A stretch of 11,705 nucleotides of DNA from NCBI GenBank assembly GCA_002422125.1, contig DITF01000291.1, positions 3,145 to 14,849 on the forward strand, read 5' to 3'. The notes under the pieces were generated by a model that worked only from the letters and a program-made list of their open reading frames with translations, ran no database searches and had not been told where the DNA came from. Source of the stretch: a bacterium UBP17_UBA6191. Its GTDB lineage: Bacteria > Muiribacteriota > UBA6191. How positions within the stretch are numbered: the stretch's first letter is position 1; each line of letters starts with the position of its first letter. The translations under genes and the position numbers were made by a program. Below, piece by piece: positions 1 through 5,491 of this stretch.

Positions 1-218
1 CGATATTTGGCTGCTAAGCCCACTCCATTAAATAAATCCACATCCAAAAGATCCAGATTAAACCCAATATCTAAAGAAGTTACCTTCTCGCGGATTTTCT
101 GTTCTAGTTTGGCCGGCTCCAAAGTCTCCTTCAAGTCGGCCCATTTTTCTTTAAAGGATGCCTCAAGAGATAGATTCAAGATAAGAATCAGAACCATAGG
201 ATGGAGTAATCGCAACAT
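1..218 (-). CDS. Exported protein of unknown function, N-terminal part (runs off the left edge)
   Basis: The reading frame begins with ATG at 218 (reading leftward) and stays open to the window edge, giving about 72 residues. Residues 1-20 (MLRLLHPMVLILILNLSLEA) look like a signal peptide: one Arg, then a Leu/Ile-rich core. A charged, probably helical stretch follows (about 22-47, rich in Lys/Glu), then a segment of alternating hydrophobic residues around FNLDLLDVDLF, which would suit a first beta strand of an envelope protein. A good ribosome binding site, GAGG at 227-224, lies 5 bases before the ATG, and a promoter (TTGACA / TAGGAT) sits upstream, so start and strand are well supported. A competing plus-strand frame over 7-309 has none of these signals. 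The gene is divergent from the metal-handling cluster and may share its control. I do not recognise the family. Confidence 0.7.
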   Translation of the reverse strand, partial: MLRLLHPMVLILILNLSLEASFKEKWADLKETLEPAKLEQKIREKVTSLDIGFNLDLLDVDLFNGVGLAAKY

Positions 219-250
219 AAACACCTCAATATTTATCGCCCAAGTAAGTG

Positions 251-278
251 ATCCTATTGAAAAAAAATTATTTGTCAA
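251..278 (-). promoter_or_regulatory. Leftward sigma70-type promoter for the exported protein
   Basis: Read on the minus strand, a perfect -35 box TTGACA (278-273) is followed after 16 bases by TAGGAT (256-251), which matches four of six -10 positions. Transcription would start near 244, giving a leader of about 26 bases that contains the GAGG ribosome binding site. The -35 box forms most of the left arm of the inverted repeat at 273-295. Confidence 0.6.
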
Positions 279-295
279 GGGAACAAGCCTTGACA
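273..295. repeat. Perfect 8-base inverted repeat spanning the divergent -35 boxes
   Basis: The arms are TGTCAAGG (273-280) and CCTTGACA (288-295), exact reverse complements separated by seven bases (281-287). Six bases of each arm are the -35 hexamers of the two divergent promoters; the additional GG/CC pair is not required by a -35 box. It could be an operator shared by both directions, or simply two consensus -35 boxes placed back to back. Confidence 0.55.
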
Positions 296-319
296 GCAAG
301 ACAAATTAGCCAATAACAT
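290..319 (+). promoter_or_regulatory. Rightward sigma70-type promoter of the metal-handling cluster
   Basis: A perfect -35 TTGACA lies at 290-295. The -10 is less clear: AATAAC (312-317, 16-base spacer) and TAACAT (314-319, 18-base spacer) each match four of six positions. Either would start transcription near 324-327, at the left edge of the CsoR-like operator and downstream of the ATG at 318. This supports the ATG at 342 as the real start of the first gene. Confidence 0.5.
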
Positions 320-323
320 GAAA

Positions 324-342
324 TATACCTATAGGGGGTATA
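324..342. promoter_or_regulatory. Putative CsoR-type metal-sensor operator
   Basis: The sequence ATACCTATAGGGGGTAT (325-341) is an imperfect palindrome ending in a G-tract; the outer arms ATATACC (323-329) and GGTATAT (337-343) are exact inverted repeats with a seven-base spacer. From memory, it closely matches the CsoR operator upstream of Bacillus subtilis copZA (ATACC, a short variable centre, GGGGGTAT). CsoR-family repressors leave such sites when they bind copper or another metal. Here the site covers the predicted transcription start, the ribosome binding site and the first base of the first gene, so a bound repressor would block expression. The downstream genes encode metal-binding proteins, which fits. 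No CsoR-like gene lies in the window, so the regulator would have to be elsewhere. Confidence 0.5.
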
Positions 343-965
343 TGTATTTTCTGATTCTAATCTTACTTCTGGTGTCCTCAAGCCAAACAAGACCTGTTTC
401 TTATCCCGGTGGATGGACGGTGCTTTCACATAATGATGCCTTTTCCCAGGCATTGCATGTCCACTACTCTCCCACGGCCTTTCATTCGCTAGGTATTCGT
501 CAGGAGAAAATGGAAAAGGACAATTCTCACCGTACCTATATTCAAAATAATTTTCTATTAAAACGCATCAATGCCCCACACTCACAAGCCAATTGGTACT
601 TAAAAACCGGGTTGGGGTACGCCAATCCCAAGGGCAATGGCAAAGACTTAAAAGAAGCCTCGTTTGCTGAATTATCCTGGGACTGGGAGGACAGAAGATG
701 GTTTGTGATGCTGGCGGGAAAACTTGACTATCGTAGAGGTATGCCCACTACAGCCATGAGCTCATACAGAGTAGGATGGGCCCCTTATGTCGCAGACTAC
801 GGCAAATTGCACACTTGGATTATGCTTCAGGCAGACCATCGACCTGATGATAGTGATTCCGTAACCCTGACTCCCCTTCTGAGGTTCTTTAAGGGAACCC
901 AGCTTTTTGAAATTGGCTACAGCGATAAAGATACATTGCTTATAAACTTTATATGGAGGTTTTAA
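342..965 (+). CDS. Exported barrel-like protein, first gene of the metal-handling cluster
   Basis: From the ATG at 342 this is 207 residues, beginning with a hydrophobic signal-like segment (MYFLILILLLVSSSQ). AGGGGG (333-338) three bases upstream could serve as ribosome binding site. An in-frame ATG at 318 would add eight residues, including a Lys and an Arg that improve the signal peptide, but it lacks a ribosome binding site and probably lies upstream of the transcript start; either is possible. The mature protein is rich in Trp, Tyr and His, has segments of alternating residues typical of beta strands, and ends in Phe (INFIWRF), as outer-membrane barrels do. His residues (in HVHY, HSLG, LHTW, ADHRP) could bind metal. 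I have a general memory of related proteins beside heavy-metal transport genes in Gammaproteobacteria, without a known function. It ends directly before the MerP-like gene. The outer-membrane role is inferred. Confidence 0.75.
   Translation: MYFLILILLLVSSSQTRPVSYPGGWTVLSHNDAFSQALHVHYSPTAFHSLGIRQEKMEKDNSHRTYIQNNFLLKRINAPHSQANWYLKTGLGYANPKGNGKDLKEASFAELSWDWEDRRWFVMLAGKLDYRRGMPTTAMSSYRVGWAPYVADYGKLHTWIMLQADHRPDDSDSVTLTPLLRFFKGTQLFEIGYSDKDTLLINFIWRF
955..959 (+). promoter_or_regulatory. Ribosome binding site of the MerP-like gene
   Basis: GGAGG lies inside the last codons of the upstream gene, six bases before the ATG at 966. The upstream stop codon TAA (963-965) directly abuts this ATG, so the two genes are almost certainly on one transcript and translated in a coupled way. 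Confidence 0.7.
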
Positions 966-1319
966 ATGAAAACAATTCTATTTCTTTCTTTTCTGATCAC
1001 TGGGTTTTCCCTCGATCAATCTCAGGCCCTGTCCGTCATTTCGACGACATCCAGCACAGCCACCACTAATATTAGTACCCTGCCACTGCAATATAAGGTT
1101 CAAGTCAATGGACTTGTTTGTGACTTTTGTGCCCGGGCTCTGGAAAAAGTTTTTGGCCGCGAGAAGGCTGTGGAGTCCATCAAGGTGGATCTGAACTCCA
1201 AACACATTGTTTTAAACCTTAAACCCAATCAACAAATCGCGGAATCCAGAATTAAAAAGCTGATCACAGACTCCGGCTATCATTTTGTAAAAATGGAGAC
1301 TTTACATGGAAAGCCGTAA
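966..1319 (+). CDS. Periplasmic heavy-metal-associated (MerP-like) protein
   Basis: The product has 117 residues. Residues 1-21 form a signal peptide (KTILFLSFLITGF core, likely cut after SQA), then a Ser/Thr-rich linker runs to about 40. Residues 42-112 form one heavy-metal-associated domain of the beta-alpha-beta-beta-alpha-beta type. The metal site is GLVCDFC with Cys52 and Cys55; Leu replaces the usual Met of GMxCxxC. Later parts match the fold: VESIKVDLNSKHIVLNL (strands 2-3) and ESRIKKLITDSGYHF (helix 2 and strand 4). MerP carries a similar secreted single domain and binds mercuric ion in the periplasm; related domains carry copper. The MerT-like gene overlaps its 3' end, making this a MerP/MerT-like pair. 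The family is clear, but the metal cannot be read from the sequence. Confidence 0.88.
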   Translation: MKTILFLSFLITGFSLDQSQALSVISTTSSTATTNISTLPLQYKVQVNGLVCDFCARALEKVFGREKAVESIKVDLNSKHIVLNLKPNQQIAESRIKKLITDSGYHFVKMETLHGKP

Positions 1320-1671
1320 GACTGGAATCCACTGGTTGTCTTTATTACTTTCAGCATCTACTCTGGTTTGCTGTGCTCTACCAGCTATTCTGGTAACGGT
1401 GGGCCTAGGGGCGTCGCTAGCATCCTTTGTCAGTGTCTTTCCTCAAATCGTCTGGATCTCACAATACAAGGGATATCTGTTTAGCCTCTCATTTATCAGC
1501 CTAGTGTTTGCCAGCATTTCACAGAAGAATCAGGCCTCTTCAGAGTGCAGCCTAGAACAAAAAAAAGCCTGCCAAAGCATCAAGGCCAAAATGCCAATCA
1601 TATTAATTGTTGGTTGGATTCTTTGGAGTACAGGATTCTTCTTCGCATATCTGGCCATACATATCTTATAA
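1306..1671 (+). CDS. MerT-like inner-membrane metal transport protein
   Basis: The product has 121 residues, close to the usual 116 or so of MerT. Three hydrophobic segments are seen at about 11-46, 56-71 and 96-118. Cys22-Cys23 lie in the first segment (LVCCALPAILVTVGLGAS), matching the vicinal Cys pair of MerT, and Cys81 and Cys89 lie in the loop between segments two and three, matching the second, cytoplasmic MerT pair. In MerT these cysteines take mercuric ion from MerP and pass it inward. The ATG overlaps the last 14 bases of the MerP-like gene in another frame, with GGAGA six bases before it, so translation is probably coupled. No mercuric reductase, MerR or metal ATPase gene is nearby, so the metal, and whether this system imports or detoxifies, are open. 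Confidence 0.82.
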   Translation: MESRKTGIHWLSLLLSASTLVCCALPAILVTVGLGASLASFVSVFPQIVWISQYKGYLFSLSFISLVFASISQKNQASSECSLEQKKACQSIKAKMPIILIVGWILWSTGFFFAYLAIHIL

Positions 1672-1677
1672 TGGGAC

Positions 1678-2694
1678 ATGGATGAAGAATGCCGACAGCT
1701 TCTGATTGAAGTCGCCCGCAAGGACTGGGAGCAAGAACTAATTGACTATCGTCGAGGGCTGGTGGAGAAACTGGCCGGTAATTCGGTTAGGGACTCCCTC
1801 AACCAAATCCGCGAAGCTGGCCTAGGCCCAGGTGCCTGGTACGGGCTAGGGTTAGGAGCCATGGCTGGTTTAGGCATGCAGCTTGAATCCCTTTTGATAT
1901 CCATTGCTTTATTTTTACTGGTAACTATTAGTTTTAGTGTATGGGTCGGAGGGCTTGGGCTTTTGTTGGCCCTGATTTTGATGGTAGCCACCCCAGGACT
2001 GATTGCCGGTGTGGCCTTTTTTATCAGTACGGGATATCAATGGGTTGGGTCCGGTATTTTGGGAGCCGTAGGCTTTTTTTCTGGTGGACTGGTTTACGGA
2101 GTCATCCGTGAGCAATACCTTACTACTAAAGAGAATGAGATGATTGGTTCCGCTAGGGAACAGTATCAAAATTATATTTTAAGCCCTGAGGACCTGCTTA
2201 AGTTTTGGAACGAAAAACTAAAACTATTTTTATTAACCCGGCAAAACGCCATCACTCACAAAATCAGGGAATGTCGGCGTTTGATTGAAGAATGCAAGGC
2301 AGTATCCAAAGACCTGGAATCATCCCCGGAACCCAATACTGGGGAGACGATTGCCAAATTGGCCCAAAGACAAAAGATTACAGAAGGCATATTAGTGGAT
2401 GCCATGGCCGTAAATGTGATTCTAACCAAAATAGAAAAGACTTTTTTGGCCAAGATTCGTGATCTGGAAGCCCTGATAGCTAAACGCAATTTAATGCAGC
2501 GAGAGCAAGAGAAGCAAAAGCAACTCTCGATTAGAATTGCTAACCTGCTAGGAAAAACTGAGACAAACGCCATTGATTGGATGCAATCCAAACAACAGTT
2601 CCAAATTGAACTGGCCGGTATGATTCATTCCTTTGAACAGGAGTTATTACATACCAAAGACATGATCGAAGCCGAGATCGAGATCCATAATTAG
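1678..2694 (+). CDS. Membrane protein with C-terminal coiled coil, function unknown
   Basis: The product has 338 residues and no signal peptide. It has a charged N-terminal helix region (1-48), a Gly-rich stretch (49-66, GLGPGAWYGLGLGAMAG), a hydrophobic core of about three membrane segments (roughly 71-90, 92-117 and 122-143), and a long Lys/Glu-rich C-terminal half (about 175-338) that looks helical and coiled-coil forming. Cytoplasmic ends flanking a membrane hairpin are the likely topology, but this is inferred. No catalytic motif, nucleotide-binding site or known domain was recognised. The gene starts 6 bases after the MerT-like gene and may be on the same transcript, though its ribosome binding site is poor (GGGA one base before the ATG). 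A promoter-like region and then flagellin follow. A role in metal handling, motility or envelope organisation cannot be chosen from the sequence. Confidence 0.75.
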   Translation: MDEECRQLLIEVARKDWEQELIDYRRGLVEKLAGNSVRDSLNQIREAGLGPGAWYGLGLGAMAGLGMQLESLLISIALFLLVTISFSVWVGGLGLLLALILMVATPGLIAGVAFFISTGYQWVGSGILGAVGFFSGGLVYGVIREQYLTTKENEMIGSAREQYQNYILSPEDLLKFWNEKLKLFLLTRQNAITHKIRECRRLIEECKAVSKDLESSPEPNTGETIAKLAQRQKITEGILVDAMAVNVILTKIEKTFLAKIRDLEALIAKRNLMQREQEKQKQLSIRIANLLGKTETNAIDWMQSKQQFQIELAGMIHSFEQELLHTKDMIEAEIEIHN

Positions 2695-2700
2695 CGATCA

Positions 2701-2730
2701 TTGACTAACCTTTTGCTTTAGTGCTTTACT
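2701..2730 (+). promoter_or_regulatory. Possible promoter of the flagellin gene
   Basis: TTGACT (2701-2706) is followed after 18 bases by TTTACT (2725-2730), preceded by an extended -10 element TG (2722-2723). This fits a sigma70-type promoter and would start transcription about 45 bases before the flagellin ATG. I saw neither the flagellar sigma28 pattern (TAAA with GCCGATAA) nor a sigma54 pattern (GG and GC elements) in 2695-2779. Confidence 0.4.
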
Positions 2731-2764
2731 ATAAAGATGTCGTGCTGAAATCCGAAAGGATAGC

Positions 2765-2771
2765 AAGGAGG
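2765..2771 (+). promoter_or_regulatory. Strong ribosome binding site of the flagellin gene
   Basis: AAGGAGG lies eight bases before the ATG at 2780. It is the closest match to the anti-Shine-Dalgarno sequence in the window, as expected for a highly expressed structural protein, and it fixes the flagellin start. Confidence 0.8.
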
Positions 2772-2779
2772 CTTGGGTT

Positions 2780-4546
2780 ATGGCACTTAATGGAATTGGT
2801 GGATATTCTTCTTTTAACGGGATGAACATTTATCGTCTGCAACTGAATCAACAGTTGTTCGGCTCGAATCTGGAAAAAATTGGCAGCGGATTAAGAATTA
2901 ATCGTGGTGCTGATGATGCCGCCGGGTTAACCATTTCTGAGGGTATGCGCTCGCAGATTCGTGGCCTTGGAGCTGCCTCCAATAATGTTCAAAGCGGAAT
3001 CAGCATGATTCGGACTGCCGAAGGCGGTCTTAGCGGTATTCAAGATACCTTAAATCGTGTCCGTGAATTGACAATTCAGGCTGGTAATGGTGCATACACC
3101 GAAGCCGAGATTGGTGCTTTGGAAAACGAAGCCAAACAGCTTTTAGCTGGAATCGATGATACTTCCAAACGCACTGAATTTAACACCAAAAAGCTTTTAG
3201 ACGGCTCTGGAGCTGGGCGAGTCAGCTCAGCAACTCCTGGAGTTAAAGGTTATGTTCGCGGGAATTTGAGTGATTATGGAAGCTTTGAAGGCTCCGTTCG
3301 TTCCACCCAGGATGCCGATGGAAATATCGTAAGAGAGTTGCAGCTTAGGGGCCGAAACGGTCAATCCTATAGTGCCGTTTTAGGTGATGATTTCCGGGCT
3401 AACAACATATTGCCTAATCTTGACATTCAAATGGATGCAATAACCTCTGCCAAAGCGGAAGGCGCAACCATCAATAGTGAAGATGGTTATAGTTTTTCTG
3501 AAGATGTTCAGGCCACCTTTACCGACCAAGGCGGTAATAGCTTCAATTTAAATCTGGCTTCCGGTACATCCATTAGCCAAGATGACTTTTTACAAACCCT
3601 CAACGATGGTTTTACCGCCAACAATGTAGATATGACAGCTTCCTTTGATGGAGATGGAAATCTAAGACTTCGTGGTGATAATGCTGGAGAGAGTTTTACG
3701 GTCTCTGCTGCCAGTAGCGGCTTTTCCCAGGCCTTTGGAATAAATAACCAGACTGTGCTGGCTGCCAGTGGGGTTTCATCTGCAAGTACTGATGGATACA
3801 CCTCAAGCCAAGTCAAAGATCAGGTTGTCAGCTTTAATTCTGCGGTAACTTTTGATGTTTCCGATGGCACTTCGACAGCCAGTGTTTCCTTGGGTGGGGC
3901 TGGACAAACATTGAGTTTAAGTCAGATTGAGTCTGGTATTCAAAATCAGGTGCAGGCAGCCGGAGTTCGGGTTGATGCCGCAATCACCGATGGCAAATTG
4001 AGTTTTGAATCGGTCGACGCTGGGAATTCCTCTCGGGTTTCCGTGACCGATACCTCAGGCGGGGCCAGCAACACTGCCAACACTCTAGGTTTTAACAATC
4101 AGTCCACTTCCGGTAGCGGGTCCACAAATTTTGTGGTCAATGTCACAAAAACCGGACTGAGTTTTCAAAATGGTGCCAATCAGGGACAATCAGCTAACTT
4201 CGCATTAGGTGATTTTGGAACGGATGCCCTTGGTCTTAGAAATGTTGATTTTTCCAGTCAGGCCAGTCGTGATAGCTTCCTTGGAGCCGTGGATCGGGCA
4301 TCTCGTGATGTTAGTTCCGCTAGAAGCTCTATGGGTGCTCAGGAAAATGCTTTTGAAGCCCAGTACTCTAATTTAAGAGTGGCTGGGGTCAACACAAGTC
4401 GTACTGAAAGCATGATTCGCGACATGGATATGGCTCAGGCCGCCGTGGATCAAAGCATGCTGGATATGCAAAGAAAATCACTTTTGTTTGCTCAGGTGCA
4501 GGGAATGGGGCTTAATACAGCCCTACTGCAACGCTTGTTAGGCTAA
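2780..4546 (+). CDS. fliC: Flagellin, long form with two related variable domains
   Basis: Flagellin is the filament subunit exported by the flagellar type III system. The conserved N-terminal D0/D1 region (about 1-142) shows SGLRINRGADDAAGLTISE (36-54), the QSGISMIRTAEGGL segment (71-84) and FNTKKLLDG (134-142). The C-terminal D1/D0 region (about 462-588) shows GANQGQ, DRASRDVSSARSSMGAQEN (505-523) and the final helix from TESMIRDMDMA. Both export and packing ends are intact. At 588 residues it is long compared with minimal flagellins of roughly 270-300; the extra length is a surface-exposed middle (about 150-460) with two similar modules resembling the flagellin hook IN motif. The last residues (LLQRLLG) resemble the usual hydrophobic end. 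No flagellar chaperone, cap (FliD) or second flagellin gene is adjacent, which is unusual. Family assignment is certain; whether this is a major or minor filament protein is unknown. Confidence 0.95.
   Translation: MALNGIGGYSSFNGMNIYRLQLNQQLFGSNLEKIGSGLRINRGADDAAGLTISEGMRSQIRGLGAASNNVQSGISMIRTAEGGLSGIQDTLNRVRELTIQAGNGAYTEAEIGALENEAKQLLAGIDDTSKRTEFNTKKLLDGSGAGRVSSATPGVKGYVRGNLSDYGSFEGSVRSTQDADGNIVRELQLRGRNGQSYSAVLGDDFRANNILPNLDIQMDAITSAKAEGATINSEDGYSFSEDVQATFTDQGGNSFNLNLASGTSISQDDFLQTLNDGFTANNVDMTASFDGDGNLRLRGDNAGESFTVSAASSGFSQAFGINNQTVLAASGVSSASTDGYTSSQVKDQVVSFNSAVTFDVSDGTSTASVSLGGAGQTLSLSQIESGIQNQVQAAGVRVDAAITDGKLSFESVDAGNSSRVSVTDTSGGASNTANTLGFNNQSTSGSGSTNFVVNVTKTGLSFQNGANQGQSANFALGDFGTDALGLRNVDFSSQASRDSFLGAVDRASRDVSSARSSMGAQENAFEAQYSNLRVAGVNTSRTESMIRDMDMAQAAVDQSMLDMQRKSLLFAQVQGMGLNTALLQRLLG
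3506..4102 (+). repeat. Two diverged repeat modules within the flagellin middle domain
   Basis: Residues about 243-325 and 355-441 share one plan: a strand pair (ATFTDQGGNSFNLNLASG against VTFDVSDGTSTASVSLGG), a Ser-rich turn and helix (SISQDDFLQTLNDGF against SLSQIESGIQNQV), a strand pair with a GxL centre (FDGDGNLRLRGD against AITDGKLSFESV), a Ser-rich strand (GESFTVSAAS against SSRVSVTDTS), and a closing FG/GF-NNQ motif (FGINNQT against LGFNNQS). Identity is low, so this is an old duplication. The layout resembles the flagellin hook IN motif. Confidence 0.6.
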
Positions 4547-4558
4547 TCCTTTTTTATT

Positions 4559-5491
4559 ATGCGGATTGTTCTTAGCCTTCTGCTCTGTGTATGTTTACAT
4601 GCACAGGGCAGAAGCCCTTTTACGGTGACTGAGAAATTCAGTAAATCCATTTACAGAGCTAATGCATCTGTTCATCCCTGGAGAGAAAGCACCATATCTG
4701 CCTTGGTTCGTGCCGAGGTGATCCATCGCATGTCTGAACCCGGACAGCATGTAATGACCGGGGCCGTTTTACTGGAGCTGGATCCCCAAGAAACCAATCT
4801 TCAGAAACAACAAATTCTGTCAGAAATCAATCGCCTAAATATATTAATGGCGCAAGCAGAATTGAGGCTCAAACGACGAGAAGATCATGCCAAGGCCTAT
4901 AGCCCAGAAGAAATCGAGGCCGAAAAAGCTACGGTGCAAAACCTCAAGGCCCAGATCAATACCCAGACGGTACTATTGCAAAAAACCGAACTTGATCTAG
5001 GGCGATTAAAAATTGTAGCCCCGTATTCTGGCCTGATCACCCAGGTGTTTGTGCAAATAGGCGATCTGGCAAATCCGGGACAAAGTTTGATCCATATTTT
5101 GGGAACAGACCTTTGGAGAATTAGTGCCAGTGTTCCCCAGAAAATATATAGGCAGCTACTGGTCGGGCAGTCCCTTTCCATAATGACCCATCCGGGAATT
5201 GTTACTGGCCTGATTCCCAAATCAATAGACTCCTCCATGCCAGAGGTTCAGATTCAAGTATCTAGCCCCACTGATTTTTTTTCGGGAATGCGCTTGATTC
5301 TTGAAATTCCCTTTATGGAAAAGCAGTGCCCAATCCCCCTGAACTACATTCAAAAAGAAAATCGTGGCTTGAGCATTCGATTGCAGAATTTAGCCGGTGA
5401 AATCTCAAATCTCTCTTTGGACGGTGAAACCATTCAGGAATGGTTTTATCCCTTTCGTTGTGAGCCCCTATCAGGGCACAAAGCTATATGA
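4559..5491 (+). CDS. RND efflux periplasmic adaptor (membrane fusion protein, HlyD/AcrA type)
   Basis: The product has 310 residues and joins an inner-membrane RND pump to an outer-membrane channel. Residues 1-17 (MRIVLSLLLCVCLHAQG) are a signal peptide, which supports this start even though no ribosome binding site precedes it (TCCTTTTTTATT). Domains in order: first lipoyl half (about 45-76, with EPGQHVMTGAVLLELD), a helical hairpin rich in Gln/Glu/Lys (77-148), second lipoyl half (about 149-182, with VAPYSGLITQVFVQIGDLANPGQ), a beta-barrel part (about 185-250), and a membrane-proximal end (about 250-305). It is somewhat shorter than AcrA (about 400) but complete. Cys10 sits in the signal core without a proper lipobox, so lipoprotein status is unlikely. 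The gene follows flagellin by 12 bases and overlaps the pump gene by 4 bases (ATGA), so adaptor and pump are translationally coupled. Confidence 0.88.
   Translation: MRIVLSLLLCVCLHAQGRSPFTVTEKFSKSIYRANASVHPWRESTISALVRAEVIHRMSEPGQHVMTGAVLLELDPQETNLQKQQILSEINRLNILMAQAELRLKRREDHAKAYSPEEIEAEKATVQNLKAQINTQTVLLQKTELDLGRLKIVAPYSGLITQVFVQIGDLANPGQSLIHILGTDLWRISASVPQKIYRQLLVGQSLSIMTHPGIVTGLIPKSIDSSMPEVQIQVSSPTDFFSGMRLILEIPFMEKQCPIPLNYIQKENRGLSIRLQNLAGEISNLSLDGETIQEWFYPFRCEPLSGHKAI

Noticed and set aside
7..309. Open plus-strand frame of 100 codons at the left edge
   Set aside because: It overlaps the minus-strand exported protein, which has a signal peptide, ribosome binding site and promoter. The plus frame reads Ser/Lys-rich low-quality protein with no ribosome binding site.
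268..453. Minus-strand frame across the promoter region and start of the first metal-cluster gene
   Set aside because: It covers both promoters and the operator, has no recognisable protein features, and lies opposite a better supported gene.
2695..2779. Sigma28 or sigma54 flagellar promoter ahead of flagellin
   Set aside because: Neither the GCCGATAA-type -10 of sigma28 nor a GG/GC-spaced sigma54 element is present in this gap; only a sigma70-like arrangement could be supported.
4535..4556. Possible terminator after flagellin (AGG-CTAAT-CCT followed by a T-run)
   Set aside because: The stem is only three base pairs, too weak for a rho-independent terminator.
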